Shown piece by piece: positions 44,613 to 52,167 of a stretch of DNA of 64,000 bases (its first letter is position 1; every line of letters begins with the position of its first letter). The DNA lies in the NCBI RefSeq assembly GCF_030123065.1, contig NZ_CP126093.1, forward strand, positions 4,470,001 through 4,534,000, written 5' to 3'. The position numbers and the translations under genes were made by a program. The DNA comes from Neobacillus sp. DY30. GTDB lineage: Bacteria; Bacillota; Bacilli; Bacillales; Cytobacillaceae. A model generated the notes under the pieces. It searched no databases, was not told where the DNA came from, and worked only from the letters and a program-made list of their open reading frames with translations.

Positions 44613-46079
44613 ATGAGAGAAATCAAGCACGTTGCAATTTACTTACGATTATCACGAGATGAAGAAAACAGAGGCATTGATGAAATGTTGGCAAGTCACA
44701 GGCACACATTAACCGAACTTTGCAAACAAAATAAATGGTCGTTTGAAACCTTTGAAGAAATCGCCTCGAGCAAAACGATTGAAAAACGTCAGAAAATGGT
44801 CGAATTGCTTGAACGAATTAAAGATTATCATTATGACGCTGTAGTTGTGATGGACATAGACCGTCTATCAAGAAATGAATATGATTCTTCCGATATTAAA
44901 AAAGAATTGTTTATGTCTGGCACCTTTATTGTTACGCCTACAAAAACATATGACCCTTCAAAAGATGAAGATTCATTACTGCTGGGGATACAATCACTCG
45001 TGGCATCCCAAGAATACAAACAAATTCTTAAACGTATGCAACGAGGCAAACGATATGCCAGTACACTCGGTCATTGGGTGAACGGTATTCCTCCATTGGG
45101 ATATGATAAAAATCCAAAAACCAAAAAATTAGAACCGAATGATAAGGCGGAGCATGTACGATTCATATTTAATGCAATCGTCAATGGCAAGACCGTTTCA
45201 GACGTGTATCACGAACTTAATGGTATGGGTATTAAAACAAGGAGCGGTCGTAAGTTTCATTTCAATGCTATTGAGAGAATTGTAAACAATTACGCCTACA
45301 AAGGTACAATCGTTAATAATCGAATAATTGGACACCATGACGGTGAGCGCCCAAAGAATGAATGGATAATTGTTGAAAATGTTCACCCAGCCATCATTGA
45401 CGAAGAAATTTGGGAAAAAGCAAATACGATTGTAAACACATATCGGTTTTCTGCACCGAGGAGCAAAAACAAAATATACCCTACGACAAAATTGATATTT
45501 TGTGGCAACTGCGGAAAAGTTCAAGGGGCACAATATCACCCACATATTGATAAATATTATTTGAAAATCTGTGGCAATTGTAAAAATCGTGCTTTTCTAT
45601 ATGAACCGATACTAAAGCAAATCAAGGAATGGATAGGAGATAAACGACAGGAAATTCTAGATTCGATTGTAGACGTAGGCGAAAACGATAATAGCAAAGA
45701 AATAGAATACAAGAAAAAGCAATTGGAAAAAGAAATCCGCAAAGTTACACAGGCGCTCGATAATATCGAAATCTTATTTGAGGAATCGGAAATCTCCCTT
45801 CAGCAATATCGTGAACGTAAAGCAAAACGAATGGAACAACTGGAACAATTAAACCTCGAATTAGCAAAGGTTGAATCGGAATCGCCACAAGACAAATTAT
45901 CCGATTTATCGGAAATACTAAAGCGTGTTGATTATCTGCTCGGGAAATGGGTATGCCTCGATGGCGAAGGATTGACCGATGAGGAGGTAAACCGAAGTTT
46001 GCATTATATTATTGACCGAATTACATGGACATACGGAAAACAGGATTCTGAACCGAAATTAGAAATCAAATGGAAATAA
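44613..46079 (+). CDS. Large serine recombinase
   Basis: The 488-residue product has the resolvase catalytic domain with the nucleophile Ser in IYLRLSRDEENRG and VVVMDIDRLSRNEYD, a recombinase domain (GIPPLGYDKNPKTKKL), a zinc ribbon (FCGNCGKVQ...ICGNCKNRAF) and a coiled coil (about residues 370-430). Such enzymes join attP and attB and need a directionality factor for excision. It reads inward from the left attachment site, as usual for integrases of this type. The ATG follows AAGAGGTG. Confidence 0.95.
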   Translation: MREIKHVAIYLRLSRDEENRGIDEMLASHRHTLTELCKQNKWSFETFEEIASSKTIEKRQKMVELLERIKDYHYDAVVVMDIDRLSRNEYDSSDIKKELFMSGTFIVTPTKTYDPSKDEDSLLLGIQSLVASQEYKQILKRMQRGKRYASTLGHWVNGIPPLGYDKNPKTKKLEPNDKAEHVRFIFNAIVNGKTVSDVYHELNGMGIKTRSGRKFHFNAIERIVNNYAYKGTIVNNRIIGHHDGERPKNEWIIVENVHPAIIDEEIWEKANTIVNTYRFSAPRSKNKIYPTTKLIFCGNCGKVQGAQYHPHIDKYYLKICGNCKNRAFLYEPILKQIKEWIGDKRQEILDSIVDVGENDNSKEIEYKKKQLEKEIRKVTQALDNIEILFEESEISLQQYRERKAKRMEQLEQLNLELAKVESESPQDKLSDLSEILKRVDYLLGKWVCLDGEGLTDEEVNRSLHYIIDRITWTYGKQDSEPKLEIKWK

Positions 46080-46085
46080 TCAGCC

Positions 46086-46116
46086 AAAAGGGTCTTGCGT
46101 TTCGTGAGACCCTTTT
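46086..46116 (+). terminator. Terminator of the recombinase gene
   Basis: AAAAGGGTCT pairs with AGACCCTTTT, followed by ATTTTTAT. Confidence 0.88.
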
Positions 46117-46566
46117 ATTTTTATATTTTCATAGCAACTCTTGACAATCCCATTTATGCAAAAAGTGAATATGGTATTAGAACATAACTGCGTAAAATAT
46201 AATCTATATGCAGTTATGTAATATTGAGATGTGAAAGGACCAACGTTTCTAAATTACGAAAAATTATCAATCATACATTCTTTTATACATTGTTGATTCT
46301 AATGGGTTTTTGATAATTTCCGCATAATATTTCCTGATATTGATTGCATAAAAAATTTACCGTTATTTTTATTAACGGTAAACAGCATACGAACATTCAT
46401 TCGTTGAATATTAATATTCAAAAATGAAAGTGTAGTGTAACACTGTTATACTGTTCTAATACACTAATCCCCGCCCGTACCGAAGAAAAAACACATGAAG
46501 AAAGAGAGGACCATGTAGGCATCTGTTGGCACACATGTCACCTATTGGGATTTTTTGGACAAAATA
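46117..46566. other. Palindrome-rich non-coding segment in the element
   Basis: No gene is seen in about 450 bases. Three symmetric structures are present: CATAACTGC (46183) with GCAGTTATG (46210); TTTACCGTTA (46356) with TAACGGTAAA (46373), a perfect 10-bp stem followed by TTTTTT on the minus strand; and GAATATTAATATTC near 46407. They could be operators, a replication origin of the excised circle or a small RNA. Confidence 0.5.
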
Positions 46567-46590
46567 AAAGCATTCCCAAAAGAATGCCTT
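46567..46590 (-). terminator. Terminator of the cargo operon
   Basis: GCATTC pairs with GAATGC with partial extension, followed on the minus strand by TTTTATTTTG, just after the last cargo gene. Confidence 0.65.
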
Positions 46591-46597
46591 TAAATCA

Positions 46598-46786
46598 TTA
46601 CAATGCGTCTTTAACTATTTTAACTAAATCTTCCAGTTTTAATGTTGACCGATAATCTTTAAGCATTTCATCTGATTTTTTAATATGTACATACACTCCA
46701 TTTTTTGTATCGGCACCAACATAAACATCTGGTTTAGCAATAATCGCACTGACAATTTGCGCTACAGCCACATCTTTGTTTTCCAT
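46598..46786 (-). CDS. Small unknown protein of the element
   Basis: A 62-residue protein, not recognised. It looks soluble, with a helix (VAVAQIVSAIIAK), a strand pair (DVYVGADTKNGVYVHIK) and a C-terminal helix (KLEDLVKIVKDAL). The ATG follows GAGGTG. It ends the cargo operon, 19 nt after the zinc-ribbon gene. Confidence 0.7.
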   Translation of the reverse strand: MENKDVAVAQIVSAIIAKPDVYVGADTKNGVYVHIKKSDEMLKDYRSTLKLEDLVKIVKDAL

Positions 46787-46805
46787 GATATTCACCTCTC
46801 AATTC

Positions 46806-47306
46806 TTATTGACCCCATATTGCTTTTTTAACGGATTCGCTTACAACATCAACCAATATATCTTTAAAACCTGTAGCAATCTCAGGACCTGTCTTACTTA
46901 ATATTCGTTTAAATCGTGATTGTGCTACAACTGTTCTAGGTCCGTCTTTGACTAAATCATCAAGCGACATTTTTAGTTGTTCCTGCTCCTCAGGGGTTAA
47001 TTCGTCAAGTAATTCTGTCAATTCCTTTGCTGCATTCAATTTTTCCGCAATCCATGGGTGTGGTTTACCACAGTGATGGCAATAACTTGGGGGATTCCAT
47101 CTGCCAACCACCGTAACACCAGGTGTGTGCAACTTTCCTTGAATATTTCCGCCACAATCCGTACATTTGGAAATAATGTCTAATCCACACACACTACAAA
47201 ATTTTTGATTCGGTTTTGGATGTCTAATGGAAGTAGAATTGAATACATGACCGTTTAAACAAACCTGAGCAGTATCATACCAACTTTCTCCACTGCTATA
47301 ACGCAT
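46806..47306 (-). CDS. DUF2321-like zinc-ribbon protein
   Basis: The 166-residue product has a run of zinc-ribbon cysteines: VCLNGHVFNS, FCSVCGLDI, KCTDCGGNI and YCHHCGKPHPW, followed by a helical tail (LDELTPEEQEQLKMSLDDL). This resembles DUF2321 proteins of unknown function, common in bacteria and on mobile DNA. The ATG at 47306 follows GGAGGTG; longer forms would include that site. Confidence 0.72.
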   Translation of the reverse strand: MRYSSGESWYDTAQVCLNGHVFNSTSIRHPKPNQKFCSVCGLDIISKCTDCGGNIQGKLHTPGVTVVGRWNPPSYCHHCGKPHPWIAEKLNAAKELTELLDELTPEEQEQLKMSLDDLVKDGPRTVVAQSRFKRILSKTGPEIATGFKDILVDVVSESVKKAIWGQ

Positions 47307-47399
47307 ATTTTCACCTCCCACTACCAATATTCGACATATGGGACTAATTTCCTGCCAATAAAAAAAGGATATAAACAAATGTTCATATCCATTAGTCTG

Positions 47400-47594
47400 C
47401 TATTCTTTTTTCTGCCATTCATGAATTGCTTCCGCACGTTTTTCTGCTTTTTCTTTGATATATGGAATCCATTTTTCAATTTCAGGGTCTTTTGGCAAGG
47501 CATGATAGAACACCATAACTGGCATTGAAAACAATAGGATTATCGCACATATCCCAAGCAGTATCGTTTTTACACATTCATATAATCGTTTCAT
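47400..47594 (-). CDS. Small membrane protein of the element
   Basis: A 64-residue protein with one membrane helix (ILLGICAIILLFSMPVMVFY) and a charged C-terminal tail (KEKAEKRAEAIHEWQKKE). Not recognised. Its start overlaps the previous gene by 17 nt, which supports cotranslation. Confidence 0.62.
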   Translation of the reverse strand: MKRLYECVKTILLGICAIILLFSMPVMVFYHALPKDPEIEKWIPYIKEKAEKRAEAIHEWQKKE

Positions 47595-47763
47595 GCTTTT
47601 TCTTCTCTAGCATTTTCAAATCTTCAAGCAGCTCGGGAGTTTCTTCAAAAATATAAATTTGATACCCTTCCTTTTGCTTGTTCCGTTTAGTGTGCAAGAA
47701 ATTATGATGTAGTCGTACCAGTTCAACGAAAATACGTTTCTTGTAAATGACTTTTTCTTTCAT
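47578..47763 (-). CDS. Small basic unknown protein of the element
   Basis: A 61-residue soluble protein, Lys-rich, with a YKKRIFVELVRLHHNFLH segment. Not recognised. The ATG at 47763 lies after GGGGAGGG, a strong ribosome site that would be internal if the frame were extended. Confidence 0.6.
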   Translation of the reverse strand: MKEKVIYKKRIFVELVRLHHNFLHTKRNKQKEGYQIYIFEETPELLEDLKMLEKKKHETII

Positions 47764-47831
47764 TCGATTCCCTCCCCGTGTGGCATGATCGGTTGCTCCG
47801 CAACCGAACATGCCCTATTTATATTCAAAAT

Positions 47832-48092
47832 TCAATCGAAATCAGTTGTTCCCCATTTTAAATCAGCAATTTCCTCGGCCATTTCTGTCTTCATTAATTC
47901 AAAAATTTTCGGTAAAAGTGCATATGCTTCTTCTTCCTCGATGACTTTTAAAACATGGTCTACGTCATTATACAATCCCACATCAAATTGCAGCCGCATT
48001 GACTCCATCGCTAACCATTCGTCTTGTTTTTCTGGATTAAAAAACAATTCATTCAAAATCCTAATACCAGTTCTCGTCATATCAGCACTCAT
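47832..48092 (-). CDS. Small acidic protein, second copy of a pair
   Basis: An 86-residue acidic, helical protein. The segment QFDVGLYNDVDHVLKVIEEEEAYALLPKIFELMKTE resembles the partner gene just upstream (IDFGLLEDIPLLAKEIKRQ). The two may be diverged duplicates. The ATG at 48092 is 7 nt after AGGAGTGG. Function unknown. Confidence 0.65.
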   Translation of the reverse strand: MSADMTRTGIRILNELFFNPEKQDEWLAMESMRLQFDVGLYNDVDHVLKVIEEEEAYALLPKIFELMKTEMAEEIADLKWGTTDFD

Positions 48093-48106
48093 GTAATCCA
48101 CTCCTG

Positions 48107-48352
48107 TTAAACAAACTCTAACCACAGTTCTAATTGTTTCACTGCTTCTTCATTAATTGTCTTCATCGGTTCAAGCAGTATTTCACCTCGCTGCCGCTTT
48201 ATCTCCTTTGCTAAAAGCGGAATATCTTCAAGCAAACCAAAATCAATAAGGTTCTTTAATGTGTTCATACGAAAGTATTCATTTTCAATGGTGTTAATCT
48301 CGAAGTGCTCAACTAACATTTCAACCATAATATCCAACGGATATTCTTTCAT
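48107..48352 (-). CDS. Small acidic protein, first copy of a pair
   Basis: An 81-residue, helical, acidic protein (VEMLVEHFEINTIENEYF, LKNLIDFGLLEDIPLLAKEI). First gene of the minus-strand cargo operon. Not recognised. The ATG at 48352 lies 8 nt after GGGAG. Confidence 0.63.
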   Translation of the reverse strand: MKEYPLDIMVEMLVEHFEINTIENEYFRMNTLKNLIDFGLLEDIPLLAKEIKRQRGEILLEPMKTINEEAVKQLELWLEFV

Positions 48353-48857
48353 GTAATCATCTCCCATAATTAACTGTTACATCAACATTATCGTTGACTA
48401 CAAAATTGCTGACAATATATTTCCAACTTCGGAAAATTGCGAGATTAAACGTGTTTAGTATCAATTCTACATAGGGTCTATGTAATCCTATTAAAAATTA
48501 AATATCGTTAAATGCTGATATGATTCCTTGGGTTTGGTGATTGAAATTTTTAAAGGTTATATCAATAAAAAACACACAAACAACCGCAACTGAGCGTAGC
48601 GAAGTTAAGGGAGCAAGCAAGTTGCTTGCGACCCATGCCTGAGCGAGTGCCGAGCGAAGTGCCTGCCAGGGGCTTGTCCGTTGTTCATATAATCAAAATA
48701 TATTAATTTCCTTTTTATGCCATTACCTACGTTTCGGATTTTTCACAATACAATAGATATTATCAAACCGATTAGTGCTGAGTGTGATTACCACTTTATT
48801 ACTATAATCATATAAGTTGAGCAGTTCAGTCAGCACTAAAAACATATGGAGGATAAT
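48353..48857. other. Intergenic segment with a GC-rich structured stretch
   Basis: About 500 bases between divergent genes. Most is AT-rich, but 48586-48690 is markedly GC-richer, with repeated GAGCG words (CTGAGCGTAGCGAAG, CTGAGCGAGTGCCGAGCGAAG), a perfect hairpin GCAAGCAAGTTGCTTGC and outer AACAAC/GTTGTT arms. It may be a structured RNA or a relic from a different genome. Confidence 0.5.
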
Positions 48858-49730
48858 ATGATACAAGAATACATTGCTGTTGAACTATGTGAACAATTGT
48901 TTGGTGGCATTAAAGAAGCAACCTTTAGGCGGAACAAGGAATATTATTTAGGCGAACTTGAAAAAGAACATAATGTACGCTTTGGGAAACGTGGCAGACA
49001 TATCACATACATCCTTGACCCTAAGGAACAAACGGAACAACAAAAAGCAGATACGGAGTTTTTTGAAATCCTTGGGTGTGACATTGGTGGGAAAAATATC
49101 GAACTAATGAAATTCATACTTAAATCCATCATTGAGCAGAAAATTGTACCTGTACAGGACGAAATTGCTTTACAAGCAAACCGCCTCGGATTATGGGGAA
49201 CGGATTCTCGGGGGACTGTGAAAAACTACATGGCATTCTTGAAGGATAACGGAATCATAGTTGAACCAATGGAAATTCCAATATGGATTGAGAATCCGAT
49301 AATAAATCGTGATGGCAAGGAAATATGGATTAAACGGAAGTGTGACCCTGATACTGGGGAAATCTTGCCAACGTTTCACAAACGGATTGTTAAACATTAT
49401 TATTTTGATTGTGTGAAAAACGAAGCAGGTAAAGTAATCCGCAGGGAACGTGTATCAGATACAACCGCAAGAGCAATCGAAATGGCATTCAACAACCTGT
49501 GGACTGAAGCGGAACAACGGGAATTATTATCACTGTACGCATTAGGATACACTGCCATGGAAATGAAGAAAGAACGTAGCAAAGTACAAGCAAGAATCAT
49601 TCGTGAGATTGGCAGAGAGTTTGGAATGTGTGATTGCATACGGAAGGAAGAACCGATAATCAATCCAACAATCAAACGACAACTGAATGATTACTTTAAT
49701 CAACAGGATAACGGTGCTTGGGTTCAGTAG
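48858..49730 (+). CDS. Unknown element protein, possible DNA-binding regulator
   Basis: The 290-residue product is not recognised. The N-terminal part (CEQLFGGIKEATFRRNKEYYLGELEK, RFGKRGRHITYIL) looks like a winged-helix region, and the tail (ELLSLYALGYTAMEMKKERSKVQARIIREIG) has a helix-turn-helix-like pattern. The ATG at 48858 follows GGAGG by 5 nt; an ATG four codons upstream is inside the ribosome-site area. It could control excision, cargo expression or replication; nothing proves this. Confidence 0.65.
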   Translation: MIQEYIAVELCEQLFGGIKEATFRRNKEYYLGELEKEHNVRFGKRGRHITYILDPKEQTEQQKADTEFFEILGCDIGGKNIELMKFILKSIIEQKIVPVQDEIALQANRLGLWGTDSRGTVKNYMAFLKDNGIIVEPMEIPIWIENPIINRDGKEIWIKRKCDPDTGEILPTFHKRIVKHYYFDCVKNEAGKVIRRERVSDTTARAIEMAFNNLWTEAEQRELLSLYALGYTAMEMKKERSKVQARIIREIGREFGMCDCIRKEEPIINPTIKRQLNDYFNQQDNGAWVQ

Positions 49731-50207
49731 GTGTGCCTTAATTTGGGTACACCTTTTCTATTTTGAATCAACAGTGATACGAGCAAATGGGTTCAGTGAT
49801 GTGCTATTTTTACCCCCCTAGGTCTATTTTTAAAAAGACCTCTAGTTCGCAGGACCAAGTCAAGGTAGCCTCTCGAAAATCAAAAATCCCCATTATTCAG
49901 ATTTTTCGGATTGAATAAACGCTTCAAAATATCATCAAAAATATTCGTGTTTTCACACATAGAAATCATAGGCAAACCTCACTGTTAATGGTTTCCTATT
50001 CCCGTAATTCCCTAAAAGTCATTTTTCAGCAATATGTAATTGAAGATGGTTTTCAACTGTAAAATGGTGATTTTATTATGTATTACTACGGAATCAATGG
50101 TCTGCCATACAGACCCTAAGTGATGGAAATTATTTCATATGATTTATTTTCTCGGTCTGCTTAACAATCGAAATAACCTTAATATAATAACTTTGAGGTG
50201 AGGCGAG
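49731..50207. other. Non-coding segment near the right end
   Basis: No convincing gene. A hairpin AGGTCT/AGACCT with an AT-rich loop lies at 49820-49841 and may end the preceding transcript. A ribosome site and start codon for a short gene follow at the right end. Confidence 0.4.
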
Positions 50208-50312
50208 ATGGAGAAAATAGCACAAATAAAGGTCGTTGAAATCAACAAACCAACGATTGAAGCAATAAAAAAATATGCGGAATATATCGTTAAAATTGCG
50301 GTTCAGAAATGA
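50208..50312 (+). CDS. Small 34-residue protein next to the right attachment site
   Basis: A short gene, MEKIAQIKVVEINKPTIEAI plus KKYAEYIVKIAVQK, with a good ribosome site (GAGGTGAGG) 5 nt before its ATG. It ends 43 nt before the right core repeat. Not recognised. Size and place would fit a recombination directionality factor or a leader peptide, but this is speculation. Confidence 0.5.
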   Translation: MEKIAQIKVVEINKPTIEAIKKYAEYIVKIAVQK

Positions 50313-50354
50313 ATCGCTATTATTTTTTTATTGGTTATCCCTAATTTCCCTACT

Positions 50355-50363
50355 AGTTGGACC
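50355..50363. repeat. Right attachment core
   Basis: AGTTGGACC, the second copy of the 9-bp core. On the minus strand it encodes GGT CCA ACT, the Gly-Pro-Thr of the ComGA Walker A motif. Confidence 0.8.
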
Positions 50364-50795
50364 AGTAAAAATAATTAAGCCATGCGCATGTTTTAGGAGA
50401 GCAAGTAATTTTCTGGTCATACCAGGAAAAAGTGAGAGTTGATGAAAGGGAATCTGTTCTTGCTGGGGCAAAAGTCTAATCACGAGACTTTCTCGGTTGT
50501 TAGAAGGAAGAGTTGAAAGTCTAAGACCCATTAGTTTTCCGTCCACCTCACAAAAAATAGCACCACTTTGAGGTCGTCTCCGCTCTCCGATATCCATATT
50601 TGCTGTAAATTTAAAATGTGAAATTAATCTGTCGCATTCATCTTTTGGAAGTGACAACCGGGGAATAAGTTTGTTTGTTAAGCGGATTTGAATGAGTGTG
50701 TCTTTTTTCCTGGGAACAATGTGTATATCTGTTGCTTGGTTTCTAGCTGCATCTGTTATAATCCTATTTGCTAGTATTTCGATAGCACTTACAAT
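50364..50795 (-). pseudogene. comGA: comGA, 5' part separated by the inserted element
   Basis: This encodes the first 144 residues of ComGA (IHIVPRKKDT, LISHFKFTANMDIGERRRPQSG, LRLSTLPSNNRESLVIRLLP, HAHGLIIFT), ending just before the Walker A motif. As it stands, translation runs into the element and stops at 50328, giving a useless 155-residue product. Joined to the 3' part, 357 codons result, against about 356 in B. subtilis. The most likely start is ATT at 50795, 6 nt after AAGGTGGTG; conventional starts lie 35 or more codons upstream with no ribosome site. Confidence 0.93.
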
Positions 50796-51096
50796 AAATA
50801 ACACCACCTTTTCTTTTGTCTCTGTTCTTATTCGACACCTTTCAAGCTTTTCCTCTATAAACCTTCTTTTTTGAAAAATATTTTTGTTATTTTGATACAT
50901 AAAACTACCGAAAAACAACTCTTGACAAACAACCTGTATAGGTATTGTTTAATCTTTGTATAACACAAGTTATCTAACCATTTGGTAATTGTGAACATTT
51001 TCTAAACATATAGTGTTAACATTGTTAACCTCATTCCCATGTTTAAATAGCTGTATTATAATTGGGTTAAATTATGGGGGTTCGAGGTGAACAGAG
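50796..51096. other. Divergent promoter region of comG and the HTH gene
   Basis: About 300 AT-rich bases. On the plus strand TTCCCA (51034), 17-bp spacer, TATAAT (51057) is a plausible promoter for the regulator gene. On the minus strand the comG promoter must lie here; paired AAAA/TTTT words near 50878-50890 hint at a ComK site, but no clear K-box pair was established. Confidence 0.4.
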
Positions 51097-51792
51097 ATGG
51101 AACAAACATTAAAGATAACAAATGTTTTATCAGATCCAACCAGGTACTACATCTATCAATACATTACGAAACGTCATCAAGAAGTAACAGTACAAGAGGT
51201 TGCAGAGAATTTTAATATCCATCCGAACGTTGCAAGATTACACTTATCTAAGCTTGAGGATGTTAACATGTTAGCATCAGAAACTAAAAAGACCGGTAAA
51301 GGCGGCAGACCAAGCAGGTTATACCGTTTATCAGAAGATGTCATTCAATTGCACTTTCCATTTCGAGATTATATGCTGCTTTCCAAAGTAGCTATCTCTA
51401 CTATGCTGACACTGGGTGAAGCTGGTAAACAAGCTCTATATTTAACTGGGAAACGGTTTGGTACGGAAGTCATTGAACAAGAAATAGCCAAAAGATCTTT
51501 TGGGGAAGAAATAGATTTTGATGAAAAGTTAACAATATTAAAAAGTGCGGCAACATTAGCTGGGTTTTATCCGGAATTTGAAGCTAATGGTGATCATACT
51601 AAAATCTACTTCCAAATCTACAATTGTCCTTTTAAAGAGGTAGCAGAGGAACATGAAAGTGTTTGTGCTATGCACCATGAATTTCTAAAAGGAATGTTTG
51701 AAGCTTTATTTGAATCAGTGCAGTTAATTGAGAAGGAAAATATTATCTCAGGTTGTGAAACTTGCTCTTACCAAGCACTCGTTACAAACTAA
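51097..51792 (+). CDS. Winged-helix regulator with C-terminal cysteines
   Basis: An N-terminal ArsR/SufR-like winged helix (about residues 1-80; SDPTRYYIYQYITKRHQEVTV, FNIHPNVARLHLSKLEDVNM, GKGGRPSRLYRL) is joined to an effector domain with conserved cysteines CPFKEVAEEHESVCAMHHEF and ISGCETCSYQ. Such cysteines in SufR-type proteins hold an iron-sulfur cluster. A redox or iron signal is therefore possible. The same gene type lies upstream of comG in other Bacillus species, as I recall. ATG follows GAGGTG. Confidence 0.82.
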   Translation: MEQTLKITNVLSDPTRYYIYQYITKRHQEVTVQEVAENFNIHPNVARLHLSKLEDVNMLASETKKTGKGGRPSRLYRLSEDVIQLHFPFRDYMLLSKVAISTMLTLGEAGKQALYLTGKRFGTEVIEQEIAKRSFGEEIDFDEKLTILKSAATLAGFYPEFEANGDHTKIYFQIYNCPFKEVAEEHESVCAMHHEFLKGMFEALFESVQLIEKENIISGCETCSYQALVTN

Positions 51793-51872
51793 TTTGAAAC
51801 TTTATTTACTTTTGAACTCCTTTTCTTTATAATATTGCATGATGGTACCGTAGGGGAAAAGGAGGGATACAT

Positions 51873-52121
51873 ATGGATCGCATGTTCAGAGTTTTGGGTT
51901 TCTGGACGGGTATTTTTACTGTGATGTTCTATCTAGGAGATATGGATAAAACCGCAATGCTATTCCTAGCCCAAACTGGATTTTTTGTTTTGTTAAGCTA
52001 TCTTAAACTTTCGGAACGTATGTATATGTATGTTTTCGGAGCGTATTTGACCGTATTCTTCGCAGGCTTCACTTATTGGACGACATTTATGATGCCGCTT
52101 GGTGGACTTGGAGGACATTAA
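51873..52121 (+). CDS. yqgY: DUF2626 membrane protein YqgY
   Basis: The 82-residue product with three membrane segments (MFRVLGFWTGIFTVMFYLGD, KTAMLFLAQTGFFVLLSYLKLSE, VFGAYLTVFFAGFTYWTTFMM) is the YqgY/DUF2626 protein. Function unknown. ATG follows AAAAGGAGGG. Confidence 0.92.
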   Translation: MDRMFRVLGFWTGIFTVMFYLGDMDKTAMLFLAQTGFFVLLSYLKLSERMYMYVFGAYLTVFFAGFTYWTTFMMPLGGLGGH

Positions 52122-52144
52122 GAAGTTAATCAACAAATAAAAAG

Positions 52145-52163
52145 CACCGGAGTTCTTCCGGTG
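52145..52163. terminator. Terminator between yqgY and the methyltransferase gene
   Basis: CACCGGA pairs with TCCGGTG, followed by T6 on the plus strand and A-rich DNA on the other side; it serves both converging genes. Confidence 0.85.
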
Positions 52164-52167
52164 TTTT

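Larger units (their letters stand above)
44464..50363. mobile_element. 5.9-kb serine-recombinase element inserted in comGA
   Basis: The element is bounded by the 9-bp direct repeat AGTTGGACC (44464-44472 and 50355-50363), one copy of which is comGA sequence. Joining the outer flanks at this repeat restores GGT CCA ACT GGC TCA GGC AAA, the Walker A of ComGA, in frame. Just inside each end lies TTAGGGATAAC (44478-44488) or its inverse GTTATCCCTAA (50334-50344), likely recombinase arms. It carries a large serine recombinase, six small minus-strand genes, a possible regulator and a 34-codon gene, but no capsid, tail, lysis or conjugation genes. Confidence 0.92.

Noticed and set aside
44464-50363. 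Complete prophage
   Set aside because: Only a recombinase and small genes are present; no structural, packaging or lysis genes.
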